DNA of 14,371 nt from an uncultured Lachnospiraceae bacterium (GTDB lineage: Bacteria > Bacillota > Clostridia > Lachnospirales > Lachnospiraceae). A program made the translations under genes and the position numbers. This document shows, one piece after another, positions 1-7,172 of this stretch. The DNA lies in the NCBI GenBank assembly GCA_910588215.1, contig CAJUQJ010000069.1, positions 1-14,371 on the forward strand. The letters are read 5' to 3'. Below the pieces are notes generated by a model that was not told where the DNA came from, made no database searches, and worked only from the letters and a program-made list of their open reading frames with translations. The first letter of the stretch is position 1. The number at the start of each line of letters is the position of its first letter.

Positions 1-304
1 CATTCAGAATCGGGACAAGGTTATAGTTCTGGAAGATAAAGCCGATGTTGCGGCGGCGGAAAATGGTCAGCTCCTCGTCATTCTTTTTGGCCAGCTCATC
101 CCCACGGACAATAACATTGCCGGAAGTGGGCGTATCCAGCCCGCCCATCATGTTAAGCAGGGTGGATTTCCCGCTGCCGGACGTTCCAACGATTGCCACA
201 AACTCCCCCTGTTCCACAGAGAGGCTGACGCCATCCAGGGCGCGGGTAAGATTCGGCTCACTGCCATAATACTTTTTCAGATCAATCGTTTGTAATACAT
301 TCAT
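1..304 (-). CDS. ABC transporter ATP-binding protein, MacB/LolD-type (partial)
   Basis: This is the N-terminal 101 residues of an ABC ATPase that would power an exporter or extractor of lipoproteins or peptides at the cytoplasmic membrane; the rest lies beyond the window edge. Visible features are the A-loop Tyr (KKYYGSE, about residue 12), the Walker A motif GTSGSGKST (about 40-48) followed by LLNMMGGLD, and the Q-loop IFQNYNLVPILN near residue 90. The spacing and the LLN.MGGLD.PTSG signature are those of the MacB/LolD/FtsE-like group, which normally has about 225-255 residues. The ATG at 304 is chosen because AAAGGAG lies about 10 bases upstream. The permease is not visible. The upstream region carries direct repeats suggesting control by an OmpR-family response regulator. 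Confidence 0.93.
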   Translation of the reverse strand, partial: MNVLQTIDLKKYYGSEPNLTRALDGVSLSVEQGEFVAIVGTSGSGKSTLLNMMGGLDTPTSGNVIVRGDELAKKNDEELTIFRRRNIGFIFQNYNLVPILN

Positions 305-348
305 AAATCAAATGCTCCTTTCAAGGATTTCTGCCTGTTGATAAGGAC

Positions 349-388
349 ATTATAAAATCCAAATGTCACAGAAATGTCCGAAGCTGAA
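349..388 (-). promoter_or_regulatory. Probable activator-dependent promoter of the ABC ATPase gene
   Basis: On the minus strand a perfect -10 TATAAT (349-354) is preceded at 17 bp by a poor -35 (ACATTT, 372-377). Over that -35 lie two copies of GACATTT with starts 11 bp apart, and a third related TAACATTTC occurs further upstream near 405-415. One-helical-turn direct repeats over a weak -35 are typical of OmpR/PhoB-family activators, which commonly control this type of transporter. The factor itself is not in the window, so the regulator is inferred. Confidence 0.5.
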
Positions 389-482
389 TAAAAAGTGCGG
401 CTGAAATGTTACAAGACTCGGGCATTTCATAAGAAGCCCACCATCCCGCCCCAGGAATAACCGACACACAAAGAAGACCACC

Positions 483-767
483 ATGCCAAGAATAAAACCA
501 TCACCCGAAGAAGACAGAAACCGCATAATACGGGCAATCATAGTCGGAAATCAAGAAAGATACGCTATATCTGATGAATCTATCGCAAAATATCTCCATA
601 TGAGCCTTGCAACATTCAAAAAGAAAAAGGCGCGTCCCGTGAACTTTGACTTAATGGATATCCATGCACTTGCCCGGTACCTGAAATTTACCCCTGTGCA
701 GGCGGCAAGTATTGCCCTTGGACGGGATATCACGGCTAAGGAAGTGAAGGATTTTATCTTGATGTAG
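483..767 (+). CDS. Small helix-turn-helix protein of a mobile element
   Basis: A 94-residue basic-leaning protein. Residues about 27-50 (YAISDESIAKYLHMSLATFKK) fit a helix-turn-helix of the XRE/phage-repressor kind (helix, turn, recognition helix STxF-type), followed by a C-terminal helical region ending in KEVKDFILM. Similar short HTH proteins are, to my knowledge, common in clostridial prophages and integrative elements. The ribosome binding site is weak (AAGAAG, about 7 bases before the ATG). It lies 90 bp upstream of a nuclease-like ORF on the same strand and upstream of a ruined integrase, so it could be an element regulator or the antitoxin/regulatory partner of the nuclease. The function is inferred from the fold and neighbours only. 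Confidence 0.7.
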   Translation: MPRIKPSPEEDRNRIIRAIIVGNQERYAISDESIAKYLHMSLATFKKKKARPVNFDLMDIHALARYLKFTPVQAASIALGRDITAKEVKDFILM

Positions 768-857
768 GATATTTGTGCGGTTACTCGGATCCCTACAAGT
801 ATAATAAACATTAGCCACTCTGCATAAAACGTACAGCGCAATAATTACGGAGTATAT

Positions 858-1358
858 ATGAATGATAAACTCACAGCAATAGGAAAATATAACGAAGATT
901 TTAACAACTATTTGCCATATAACATAAAGTCTTCTAACATATTTCAGTCAAGCGGTTTAGAGAAACATATTATCAAAAGGCACCCTGACTGTTTGAAATA
1001 TATTGGATTCATACCTCAAATTATTGCTAATCCTGATTATATCGGCATAAATCCAAATGAAAAAGTTACAAGTTTCGAATTGGTAAAATGTATTTCTGAG
1101 AACGTGCAGATTGGCATAAAACTGGATGCAAAAGACAATTATTTATATGTCGCCACTCTTCATACGATCACAGACTCCAAAGTTTTCCAGATTTTCCAGA
1201 TCATTCACAGGCTGTTATTTTTATACCCAAAAAGGACAACACTATGGCTACAGCAAAAAACTCCCGTCTGGAAGCTGGCGCTGTCAGGTCTACAGCCACA
1301 CAGAAGAAACCATGCAGCCGGACGGCACCATCAAGAAAAAGCGGATATATCACTCTGA
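858..1358 (+). CDS. Probable BECR-fold nuclease (PBECR-like), C-terminus likely corrupted
   Basis: The ORF has 166 codons and a good start (GGAG, 5 bases before ATG). Residues about 35-112 resemble the phage-associated Barnase-EndoU-ColicinE5/D-RelE nuclease families: a conserved His-Arg-His stretch (KHIIKRHPDC), a PQIIANPDYIG block, and a strand-rich end with IGIKLDAKDNYLYVATLH. Such domains are RNases found in phage polyvalent proteins and toxins. After about residue 120 the frame runs through a short tandem duplication (TTCCAGAT twice near 1185-1201) and then out of frame across the start of the integrase gene (1244 on), so the last 40 or so residues are not authentic. The natural stop has therefore been lost, probably by an indel. 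The assignment rests on motif recall and is moderate; catalytic residues were not confirmed. Confidence 0.55.
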   Translation: MNDKLTAIGKYNEDFNNYLPYNIKSSNIFQSSGLEKHIIKRHPDCLKYIGFIPQIIANPDYIGINPNEKVTSFELVKCISENVQIGIKLDAKDNYLYVATLHTITDSKVFQIFQIIHRLLFLYPKRTTLWLQQKTPVWKLALSGLQPHRRNHAAGRHHQEKADISL

Positions 1359-2104
1359 TCACGCAGGAAGATATCCAGAAAGCAATCAACATCGAGGCAC
1401 AAAGCCATTCACCTAAGACAGTGAGAAACAGTCATGGACTTATATCTGCCGTAATGCGTGTTTACCGCCCCAATTTCGCCCTCAATACCGCTTTGCCTAA
1501 GAAAGTGCGCCCAGAGATTTATGTCCCTTCTGATGCGGAAATAAAACAGCTTCTTTCGTCTGTGGCTGGTACCGGCATGGAACTCCCGGTGCTACTTGCG
1601 GCGTTCGGTCCCATGCGCCGCGGAGAAATATGCGCCCTGTCCTCCGAGGATATTTCTGGAAATATTGTTCACGTATGTAAAAATATGGTTATCAACGGCG
1701 ATCGTGAATGAATCATAAAGACCCCCAAAAGCTATGCCGGTGACAGATACATTGATTATCCCGATTTCGTATCAGATAAGTGGCGCGGAATGAAAGGGCG
1801 AATTGTACGCCTCACCCCGAATTCTATCACAAACAGATTTAACAGGCTGCTTAAGCGTAACGGCATCCCGCATTTTCGGTTCCACGACTTGATGCATTAC
1901 TCAGCGAGCATCCAGCACGCCCTCGGTATTCCTGACTCATATATCATGCAGCGCTGCGGCTGGGGCAATGACGGCACCTTAAAAGCCGGCTACCGGCATG
2001 TTTTAGAAGAGCAAGCGAAACAAATGGATCATATGGCAAACAATTATTTCTCTGAACTATACAACACGAAATGCAACACAAGCAAAAAATCCCCTAGTAT
2101 TTAG
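1244..2104 (+). pseudogene. Tyrosine recombinase/integrase, multiply inactivated
   Basis: Remnant of a phage/ICE-type tyrosine integrase, which normally has about 370-400 residues. The start MATAKK is followed by a one-base loss in an A run; the continuation LPSGSWRCQVYSHTEET is in the next frame. At about 1352 the text jumps from KKKRIY to LITQEDIQKAINIEA, so most of the SAM-like core-binding domain is deleted. The catalytic domain then reads on, with the first Arg present in AAFGPMRRGEICAL, until a TGA at 1709-1711 in place of the expected Trp (GDRE-stop-IIK). After the stop the same frame continues from 1712 to 2104. The second catalytic Arg of the HxLR box is Met (FHDLMHYSAS), while the nucleophile Tyr in LKAGYRHVL remains. 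The gene ends inside the terminator of the adjacent tRNA operon, as expected for an element inserted at a tRNA 3' end. It cannot encode an active recombinase. Confidence 0.93.
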
Positions 2105-2111
2105 GGGATTT
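2087..2111 (-). terminator. Rho-independent terminator of the tRNA operon
   Basis: A perfect 10-bp stem (AAATCCCCTA / TAGGGGATTT) with a 5-base loop is followed, in the minus direction, by more T residues (TTTTTT in total). It lies 6 bp beyond the tRNA-Cys 3' end. The last codons of the plus-strand integrase remnant (2087-2104) read through it. An A-tract on the other side could give weak plus-strand termination. Confidence 0.88.
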
Positions 2112-2117
2112 ATCAAG

Positions 2118-2189
2118 AGGCGCAGACCGGATTTGAACCGGTGAATCAGGGTGTTGCAGACCCACGCCTTACCGCTTGGCTACTGCGCC
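2118..2189 (-). tRNA. tRNA-Cys (anticodon GCA)
   Basis: A 72-nt cloverleaf read on the minus strand: acceptor stem GGCGCAG pairs with CTGCGCC plus a U discriminator, which is typical of tRNA-Cys. The D arm is GCC...GGC, the anticodon loop is CTGCAAC (GCA), and the T arm is ACCGG-TTCAAAT-CCGGT. No CCA is encoded. The base pair at the bottom of the anticodon stem (27-43) is U-U by my fold, and position 38 is C rather than the usual A; both are small oddities. It is the second gene of the operon after tRNA-Glu and lies next to the ruined integrase, so its 3' end is a candidate attachment site. Confidence 0.93.
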
Positions 2190-2222
2190 TGATCTATATT
2201 ATCAAATATTTCATGTTTCCAA

Positions 2223-2294
2223 TGACTCCAACGGGAATCGAACCCGTGTTACCGCCGTGAAAGGGCGATGTCTTAACCGCTTGACCATGGAGCC
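2223..2294 (-). tRNA. tRNA-Glu (anticodon UUC)
   Basis: A 72-nt cloverleaf on the minus strand: acceptor stem GGCTCCA pairs with TGGAGTC (one G-U) with an A discriminator. The anticodon loop CTTTCAC gives UUC, and the T arm is ACGGG-TTCGATT-CCCGT. No CCA is encoded. It is the first gene of a two-tRNA operon, 33 bp from tRNA-Cys, with a good promoter about 40 bp upstream. Confidence 0.97.
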
Positions 2295-2335
2295 ATCATT
2301 TTTCAATTGCCCAACAAGCAATCTCAACAAATGAT

Positions 2336-2364
2336 ATAATACCATGTTTCTGCTCACTTGGCAA
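2336..2364 (-). promoter_or_regulatory. Sigma-A promoter of the tRNA-Glu/tRNA-Cys operon
   Basis: On the minus strand, a -35 TTGCCA (2359-2364) and a -10 TATTAT (2336-2341) are separated by exactly 17 bp. Transcription would begin near 2329, about 35 nt before tRNA-Glu. The near-consensus boxes suit a strong constitutive tRNA promoter. Confidence 0.8.
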
Positions 2365-2421
2365 GATAAAAATGATTATTAATTAAAATTTCTATAACAG
2401 TTCATCCATGTAACTAATTCA

Positions 2422-3735
2422 CTATTCCAGTGTCTCCTCCTGCAGTCTGTCAAATTCCGCCATACACTCATCCACCGTAGTGCCGTTTAACAGTTTTCTC
2501 ACGATCAGACAGGTATTGCCCCACTGTTCCAGTTTCATATTCGCATTTGCGCCCAGTACATAGACATTAGACTGTATCCTGTCATTTAACGGTTTCAAGG
2601 CCGGTATACATTCTACTTCTACATTCTTGGAAGGTGAGATCACCTTATTGGTTTCCGCATAAACCTGCAGCGCCTCGTCAGAAAGCATTACCTCCAATGT
2701 ATCCATTGCTTCCTCCGCGTGCTCCGCTTCCGCACCGATACCAAGACCGGTCATGGACATTACCGGCATCCGCCCTCTGTTACTTGGGAATCCGATGACC
2801 AGCATGTTAAAATCCGGGGCTCCATAAGCAGTCTCCGTATTTGCTGCCCCCCAGTAAGCCATCACAATGGGCGTTTTCTGTGCCAGAAAATCTGCACCCT
2901 CCCCTTCGATCGCCTCACTCACATAGGCCTTCTTCGCGTCAATATATCCTTTGTCGATCATCTCCTGCAAGAATTCAAAACCGGGGCGCATATAATCACT
3001 GTATTTACTCTCCCCACTGTTTAAAGCCGCAATCTCCGCCTCCGTATTACCCCCATTATACAGATCCGCATATGCCTGAGCAAGAACAAAAGTCTCCAGC
3101 CACCATCTGTTGGCGCCTACCGGCGTCTCTATCCCATTCTCCTTAAACACGCGGCAGCATTCCAGAAACTCTTCCGGCGTCTCCGGCAGTTCCAACCCAT
3201 ACTGATCAAACATATCTTTATTGATAAACAGTCCATAAACCACTATTTCCTGTGGAATCGCTACCAACCTGCCGTTGACCGTATTCGCTGTCTTCACCAC
3301 ATCCCGCAGATTCTCCGCACAGGAAAGCCCTGACAGATCTATCAGTTTATTTTCCTCACCCAATGTCTGAATAACATCCGGATTGAGCAGATATATATCA
3401 TCCATATTGTTGCGTGCCCGGTCAATAGTCACATCATCATATGTCTTATCCTGGTAATCCTCTGCCGTATAGGTGATATAATCAACCTTCACCCCCAGCT
3501 TCTTCTCCGCCATGATGACAGTCTTATCAGACGCGCTCCTCGCAACATTGACAGTGTTCGCCTCTGTCTTCTCCATCGGACTGAACAGATTCACGATCCG
3601 CTCCTCTGCCTTTTCTTCTGTGATCATAATGTTGTCTGCATCCTTTTTCCCACAAGCTGCCAGCGTCAAAACCGTCACAGTTGCCAAACACAATACCATC
3701 GCCCTTGTGAGATTCCTTTTTCTTTTCCCCCACAT
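2422..3735 (-). CDS. Extracellular solute-binding lipoprotein (ABC sugar-type)
   Basis: A 437-residue exported lipoprotein: a basic N-terminus (MWGKRKRN), a hydrophobic core and the lipobox LAAC with the acylated Cys at residue 28, so it is anchored on the outer face of the membrane. The mature part has the solute-binding protein family 1/8 layout, with two-lobe sequence signs such as the NRWWLETFVLAQAY and GFEFLQEMIDKGYID helices and a PIVMAYWGA strand. GAGGTG, 7 bases before the ATG, supports the start. No ABC permease or ATPase accompanies it. Instead the next gene upstream on the same strand is a hybrid histidine kinase with an extracytoplasmic sensor domain, so it may present ligand to that kinase rather than feed transport. 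The ligand is unknown. A 141-bp repeat lies in the 387-bp gap between the two stop-to-ATG ends. Confidence 0.9.
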   Translation of the reverse strand: MWGKRKRNLTRAMVLCLATVTVLTLAACGKKDADNIMITEEKAEERIVNLFSPMEKTEANTVNVARSASDKTVIMAEKKLGVKVDYITYTAEDYQDKTYDDVTIDRARNNMDDIYLLNPDVIQTLGEENKLIDLSGLSCAENLRDVVKTANTVNGRLVAIPQEIVVYGLFINKDMFDQYGLELPETPEEFLECCRVFKENGIETPVGANRWWLETFVLAQAYADLYNGGNTEAEIAALNSGESKYSDYMRPGFEFLQEMIDKGYIDAKKAYVSEAIEGEGADFLAQKTPIVMAYWGAANTETAYGAPDFNMLVIGFPSNRGRMPVMSMTGLGIGAEAEHAEEAMDTLEVMLSDEALQVYAETNKVISPSKNVEVECIPALKPLNDRIQSNVYVLGANANMKLEQWGNTCLIVRKLLNGTTVDECMAEFDRLQEETLE

Positions 3736-3803
3736 ATGCTGTCACCTCATTTTATAACTGTCAGATCATTTTTCCTGTTTGTATTTCAATTGTGCCGACG
3801 TTC

Positions 3804-3944
3804 CTAAACACCCATATCCTACATTATAATACCACCATAAATAGAAGTGAGTGTTTAGAAAAATATGCACACAAAATCGGAGATTTTGGCGCGTTCACGG
3901 AGTCCGCAGTGTAATGCGTACTCCTGATTGACAGGTTACTTCTA
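3804..3944. repeat. 141-bp direct repeat, copy A
   Basis: Matches 7173-7313 in the same orientation with 5 mismatches by my count. It begins with an 11-bp inverted repeat (CTAAACACCCA ... TGAGTGTTTAG, one mismatch here) around a 30-bp loop. This is followed by the 7-bp hairpin CAAAATC-GGA-GATTTTG and a GC-richer tail containing CGCA...TGCG. It begins 64 bp beyond the stop of the histidine kinase gene. The single stem mismatch becomes a G-U pair only if the minus strand is transcribed. There is no ORF in it. Confidence 0.95.
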
Positions 3945-4008
3945 CAGTAATGAACCTTGCGATATGAATTCTTTCCCGATGTCTTCCGGCTCCAGTGTAC
4001 TGACTGAA

Positions 4009-6621
4009 TCATTGGCTCTGTTCTATGCTTGCTTTTGGTGCAGAGACCGGCACATACTGCTGTATGATCTTTTTCAGCAATGCCACATCTATAGGTTTCG
4101 ACAGATGCACATTCATACCTGAACACAACGCTTCCTTCTCGTCTTCCGCAAAAGCATTGGCTGTCATAGCTATGATCGGAATATCCCTCGCATCCCTTCG
4201 CTCCAATGCACGAATCGCCCTGGTCGCCTCATAACCATTCATCACCGGCATCTGCACATCCATCAGAATCGCATCGAACTCACCCTCTTCAGAGTTCAGA
4301 AATCTCTCCACGGCTAACTGACCATTTTCAACGATCTCACACTTGGCATCTTCTATCGTCAGAATCTCTCTTAGAATTTCCGCATTGATCTCATTGTCTT
4401 CCGCTGCCAGGAAATACATGCCTTCCAAGCTTCTGCCAGCCGCCTCCTGTTCATTCTGTCCTAACGTTTCACTATGCCGTATAGCCATCACCTTATCTTT
4501 CAACGCTGATACGAAGAAAGGTTTCTGTAGGATTCCCACATTTTCCATTTGCATGGTATCCTCTCCGCCGTATTCACTGTCTTCCTCATACGCTGTCAAA
4601 ACCAATATCATCGTCTCAGGAAGAATTTCTCTGAACTTCTCTGACACCTCCACCACATCCAGATTCGGCAGATTTCCATCCAGCAGGACAATCTGATATC
4701 CTTCTTCCCGACAGTTCTTTTCATAGATCAGCTGCATGGCATCCGCGACGTTTTGTGCCGTGTCAACCATCACATCCATATCCTGCATCAGGCCCTGTAT
4801 CGTCTCACCGGCCTGCACATCACCATCCAGAACCAATATGTGTGAAATGCCGCTCTCCTTCCAGAATCTCTTTTCCGCCTGCTCCTCTGGTATCCGAAAC
4901 TCCAATTCGACTCTGAAAATGCTGCCTTTATTTACTTCGCTGAAAACATCGATGGTTCCGCCCATCAGCTCTATGATGTTCTTCGTGATTGCCATGCCAA
5001 GACCTGTGCCCTGCACTTTGTTTGTGGTACTGTTCTCCGCCCGTGTGAAAGCATCAAATATGATCTTCAAATATTCCGGCGTCATGCCGTATCCGTCGTC
5101 CTCCACCTCGATCCTAATATGCTCGAATTGACTGGAACGCTGTCCTAGCCCGATGATCCGAAACCAGATATTGCCGCCTTCTGGCGTATATTTCACCGCA
5201 TTGGACAACAAATTGATCAGCACCTGATTAATCCTCGTCTCGTCCCCCAGCAAGTATTCATGTCTGATGCCTGTCACTTCCACATTGAACTTCTGACGCC
5301 TCGCTCTGGCCATGGGACGTATGATCGCATCCACCGATGACACAATGTCATTAAGAGTAAACTCTTCCATCGAAAGCACTACCTTACCACTCTCGATCTT
5401 GGAAACATCCAGAATATCATTGATCAGACTCAGCAGATGCTGTCCCGATGCCATGATCTTCTTTGTATATTCCCGTACCTTCTCCGGATTCCCTGCATCT
5501 CTCTCCAACAACGTTGTGAAACCAAGCACTGCATTCATCGGCGTGCGGATATCATGGGACATATTCGACAAAAATGTCGTCTTTGAATTACTTGCGATCT
5601 GCGCCGCCTGCAAAGCCTCCGCTAACTGCCTGTTGTAAATCTCCCGTTCCTCTTCCTGCTCTTTACGAATCCTATTCTGCTGTCTCTGGTTGATATAATA
5701 TATTATGCAGCAGAGAAAAAAGGCGATCAGCATCACCACCACAACAATAAAAATATTATGATTGACAGAAGTTCCTTCCTGCTGAATCGCCTCAATCGGT
5801 ACATACCCGATTAGATAAATGGTCCCATCATTCACGGACCACATATAATTGAGCGCATTCTTATTACGAATATCATGACGGAACATGATATTCCTTCCAT
5901 TCTTCACACATGATTCTACCTCGGCCAAAAGTGTTTCTTCCTCAATCTCATTCGCCCGATAGAAGTCCTGTAGATTCAGATGACCTGCATCCCGTTCTCC
6001 CATTCCCTTAGGTTTTAAAACAAGACGCTCCGTCTCCGCATCCATGATATACAGCATCGCTTTGTTATTATAAAAAACATTCGGAAGAAAGTCATCGAGA
6101 GTGTCATAGACATACTCAACATAGAGGAATGCGATCTCCTCCCCGTTCTTTATGACTGGACATTTCATGGAATAAGCCCACGTTCCCATATAATTCAGAT
6201 ACGATTGTGAGATTGCCACACCGTCAACCATGCCACCGGCAGAAAAGTTCAGTTCCTCCTCCGTAAAGACTTCACCTGTATCAGATATTCCTTCCGTTTC
6301 TCCCGCTCGGATCAACGATACCTTCACCATCGTTCGACTACCGCTGTAGGAGATCAGATGTTCCTCCAAATCCTCCGATGCTGCAATATCTTTCGCCATC
6401 AGCAGCTGGAACTCAGCCTCCTTGCTCAACATCGCTTCTATCGTGCATTTGATCAGATTAAGACTTTCACTCAGATTTTGAACTGCTGATGCTGACATTT
6501 CCTCAGAGATTCTCCGTGATACAGAGAAAACTACCGCTCCCAGAACCAAAAAAACTAAAATAATAGAAAGAAGCAGGGAAACCCCTTTGTCTATCTTTCT
6601 TCTACTCTGCTCCTCTTTCAT
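4009..6621 (-). CDS. Hybrid sensor histidine kinase with two receiver domains
   Basis: An 870-residue membrane kinase. Domains in order: TM1 about 13-34; an extracytoplasmic sensor of about 250 residues, probably Cache-like; TM2 about 289-311; and a charged coiled coil. A HisKA domain follows with phospho-acceptor His near 356 (NMSHDIRTPMNAVLGF). The ATPase domain has an N box (NQVLINLLSNAVKYTPEGG), G1 box DDGYGM and G2 box GTGLGM. The first receiver carries an Asp near 648 (LLDGNLP) with Thr and Lys conserved. The second, C-terminal receiver has its Asp near 788 (LMDVQMPVMNGYEATR) and LSKP Lys. The start at 6621 is preferred over an in-frame ATG at 6669 and over 6627 because GGGGA is correctly spaced only for 6621. 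It lacks a DNA-binding output, so it must signal through a phosphorelay or protein contact. The downstream solute-binding lipoprotein is a plausible ligand partner. Confidence 0.95.
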   Translation of the reverse strand: MKEEQSRRKIDKGVSLLLSIILVFLVLGAVVFSVSRRISEEMSASAVQNLSESLNLIKCTIEAMLSKEAEFQLLMAKDIAASEDLEEHLISYSGSRTMVKVSLIRAGETEGISDTGEVFTEEELNFSAGGMVDGVAISQSYLNYMGTWAYSMKCPVIKNGEEIAFLYVEYVYDTLDDFLPNVFYNNKAMLYIMDAETERLVLKPKGMGERDAGHLNLQDFYRANEIEEETLLAEVESCVKNGRNIMFRHDIRNKNALNYMWSVNDGTIYLIGYVPIEAIQQEGTSVNHNIFIVVVVMLIAFFLCCIIYYINQRQQNRIRKEQEEEREIYNRQLAEALQAAQIASNSKTTFLSNMSHDIRTPMNAVLGFTTLLERDAGNPEKVREYTKKIMASGQHLLSLINDILDVSKIESGKVVLSMEEFTLNDIVSSVDAIIRPMARARRQKFNVEVTGIRHEYLLGDETRINQVLINLLSNAVKYTPEGGNIWFRIIGLGQRSSQFEHIRIEVEDDGYGMTPEYLKIIFDAFTRAENSTTNKVQGTGLGMAITKNIIELMGGTIDVFSEVNKGSIFRVELEFRIPEEQAEKRFWKESGISHILVLDGDVQAGETIQGLMQDMDVMVDTAQNVADAMQLIYEKNCREEGYQIVLLDGNLPNLDVVEVSEKFREILPETMILVLTAYEEDSEYGGEDTMQMENVGILQKPFFVSALKDKVMAIRHSETLGQNEQEAAGRSLEGMYFLAAEDNEINAEILREILTIEDAKCEIVENGQLAVERFLNSEEGEFDAILMDVQMPVMNGYEATRAIRALERRDARDIPIIAMTANAFAEDEKEALCSGMNVHLSKPIDVALLKKIIQQYVPVSAPKASIEQSQ

Positions 6622-6680
6622 TGCCATTCCCCATTTACAATTCCATGATATTGGTACACCATACCACATCTATTTATTTT

Positions 6681-6709
6681 ATTATATTATCATGAATCCC
6701 TACTCGAAA
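6681..6709 (-). promoter_or_regulatory. Possible promoter of the histidine kinase gene
   Basis: On the minus strand a consensus -10 TATAAT (6681-6686) lies about 60 bp before the ATG. A weak -35 (TTTCGA, 6704-6709) is found at 17 bp. The surrounding DNA is AT-rich, so chance is a real alternative. Confidence 0.35.
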
Positions 6710-6749
6710 CAAGCGCACCTTCGCTTTACTCCCTTCAAGTTTGATGTCT

Positions 6750-6774
6750 CGCAGCAAGTTGACGGGGTATCAAA
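6750..6774. repeat. 25-bp dispersed repeat, copy 1
   Basis: This 25-bp stretch (starting CGCAGCAAG, centre TGACGGGG) matches 11542-11566 with 3 mismatches in the same orientation. Here the longer hairpin seen in the other copy is absent, so this looks like a decayed or partial copy of an intergenic repeat. Confidence 0.6.
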
Positions 6775-6789
6775 TCTGCGGCCTCATAA

Positions 6790-7089
6790 TATGTATTAAC
6801 ATGCGCCTTTGCATATGTGGCTACCGCAATTGGACGTATTCCTCTTGTACTCTTTTTGAAATACGACCCTAAGGATAGTATCATTGCAATTAGCGGATTG
6901 ATTTTCAGTCCGTTCACCTCATATTCCGTCGCATTAATTGTTTCTTTAGTCGAAATGTTTACTATCAGCGAAAATAGCATTCTTGTTTTCTTGATGAATG
7001 CTATTTCAAATTGTTCCTTTGCGTGTACTGCTTCATTTGTTTACAAAAAACCGCAGCCTATCAAGAGCCATGATCGGGCTATTATTTGA
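6790..7089 (+). pseudogene. Fragment of an ECF transporter S component (RibU-like)
   Basis: From about 6790 the plus frame reads VATAIGRIPLVLF, then LKYDPKDSIIAISGLIF, then a hydrophobic stretch with SLVEMFTIS and a CSFACTASFVYKK segment. The pattern IGRIP.....YDPKD....I.G.IFGP is what I associate with membrane S components of energy-coupling-factor vitamin transporters of the RibU type (about 190 residues). No proper start codon or ribosome binding site is visible; a TAA at 6787-6789 precedes the recognisable part. The similarity stops near 7057, after which the frame is unrelated and ends at 7089. It is about half a gene, stranded between the kinase gene and repeat copy B, in opposite orientation to its neighbours. 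Confidence 0.6.
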
Positions 7090-7172
7090 AAATATCTGCC
7101 GCACGATTGCCAAAAAAGCCGTCGTACAGCTTGTCCATTATCATAATTAATAACAGGCTTACCCAATTCTTT

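Noticed and set aside
6622..6669. Longer histidine kinase start at 6669
   Set aside because: No ribosome binding site there, and the added residues are not signal- or membrane-like; GGGGA is correctly placed for 6621.
7086..7172. Possible short minus-strand coding tail between the ECF fragment and repeat copy B
   Set aside because: A short frame of about 20 codons exists but has no recognisable motif, ribosome binding site or neighbour, so it cannot be told from chance.
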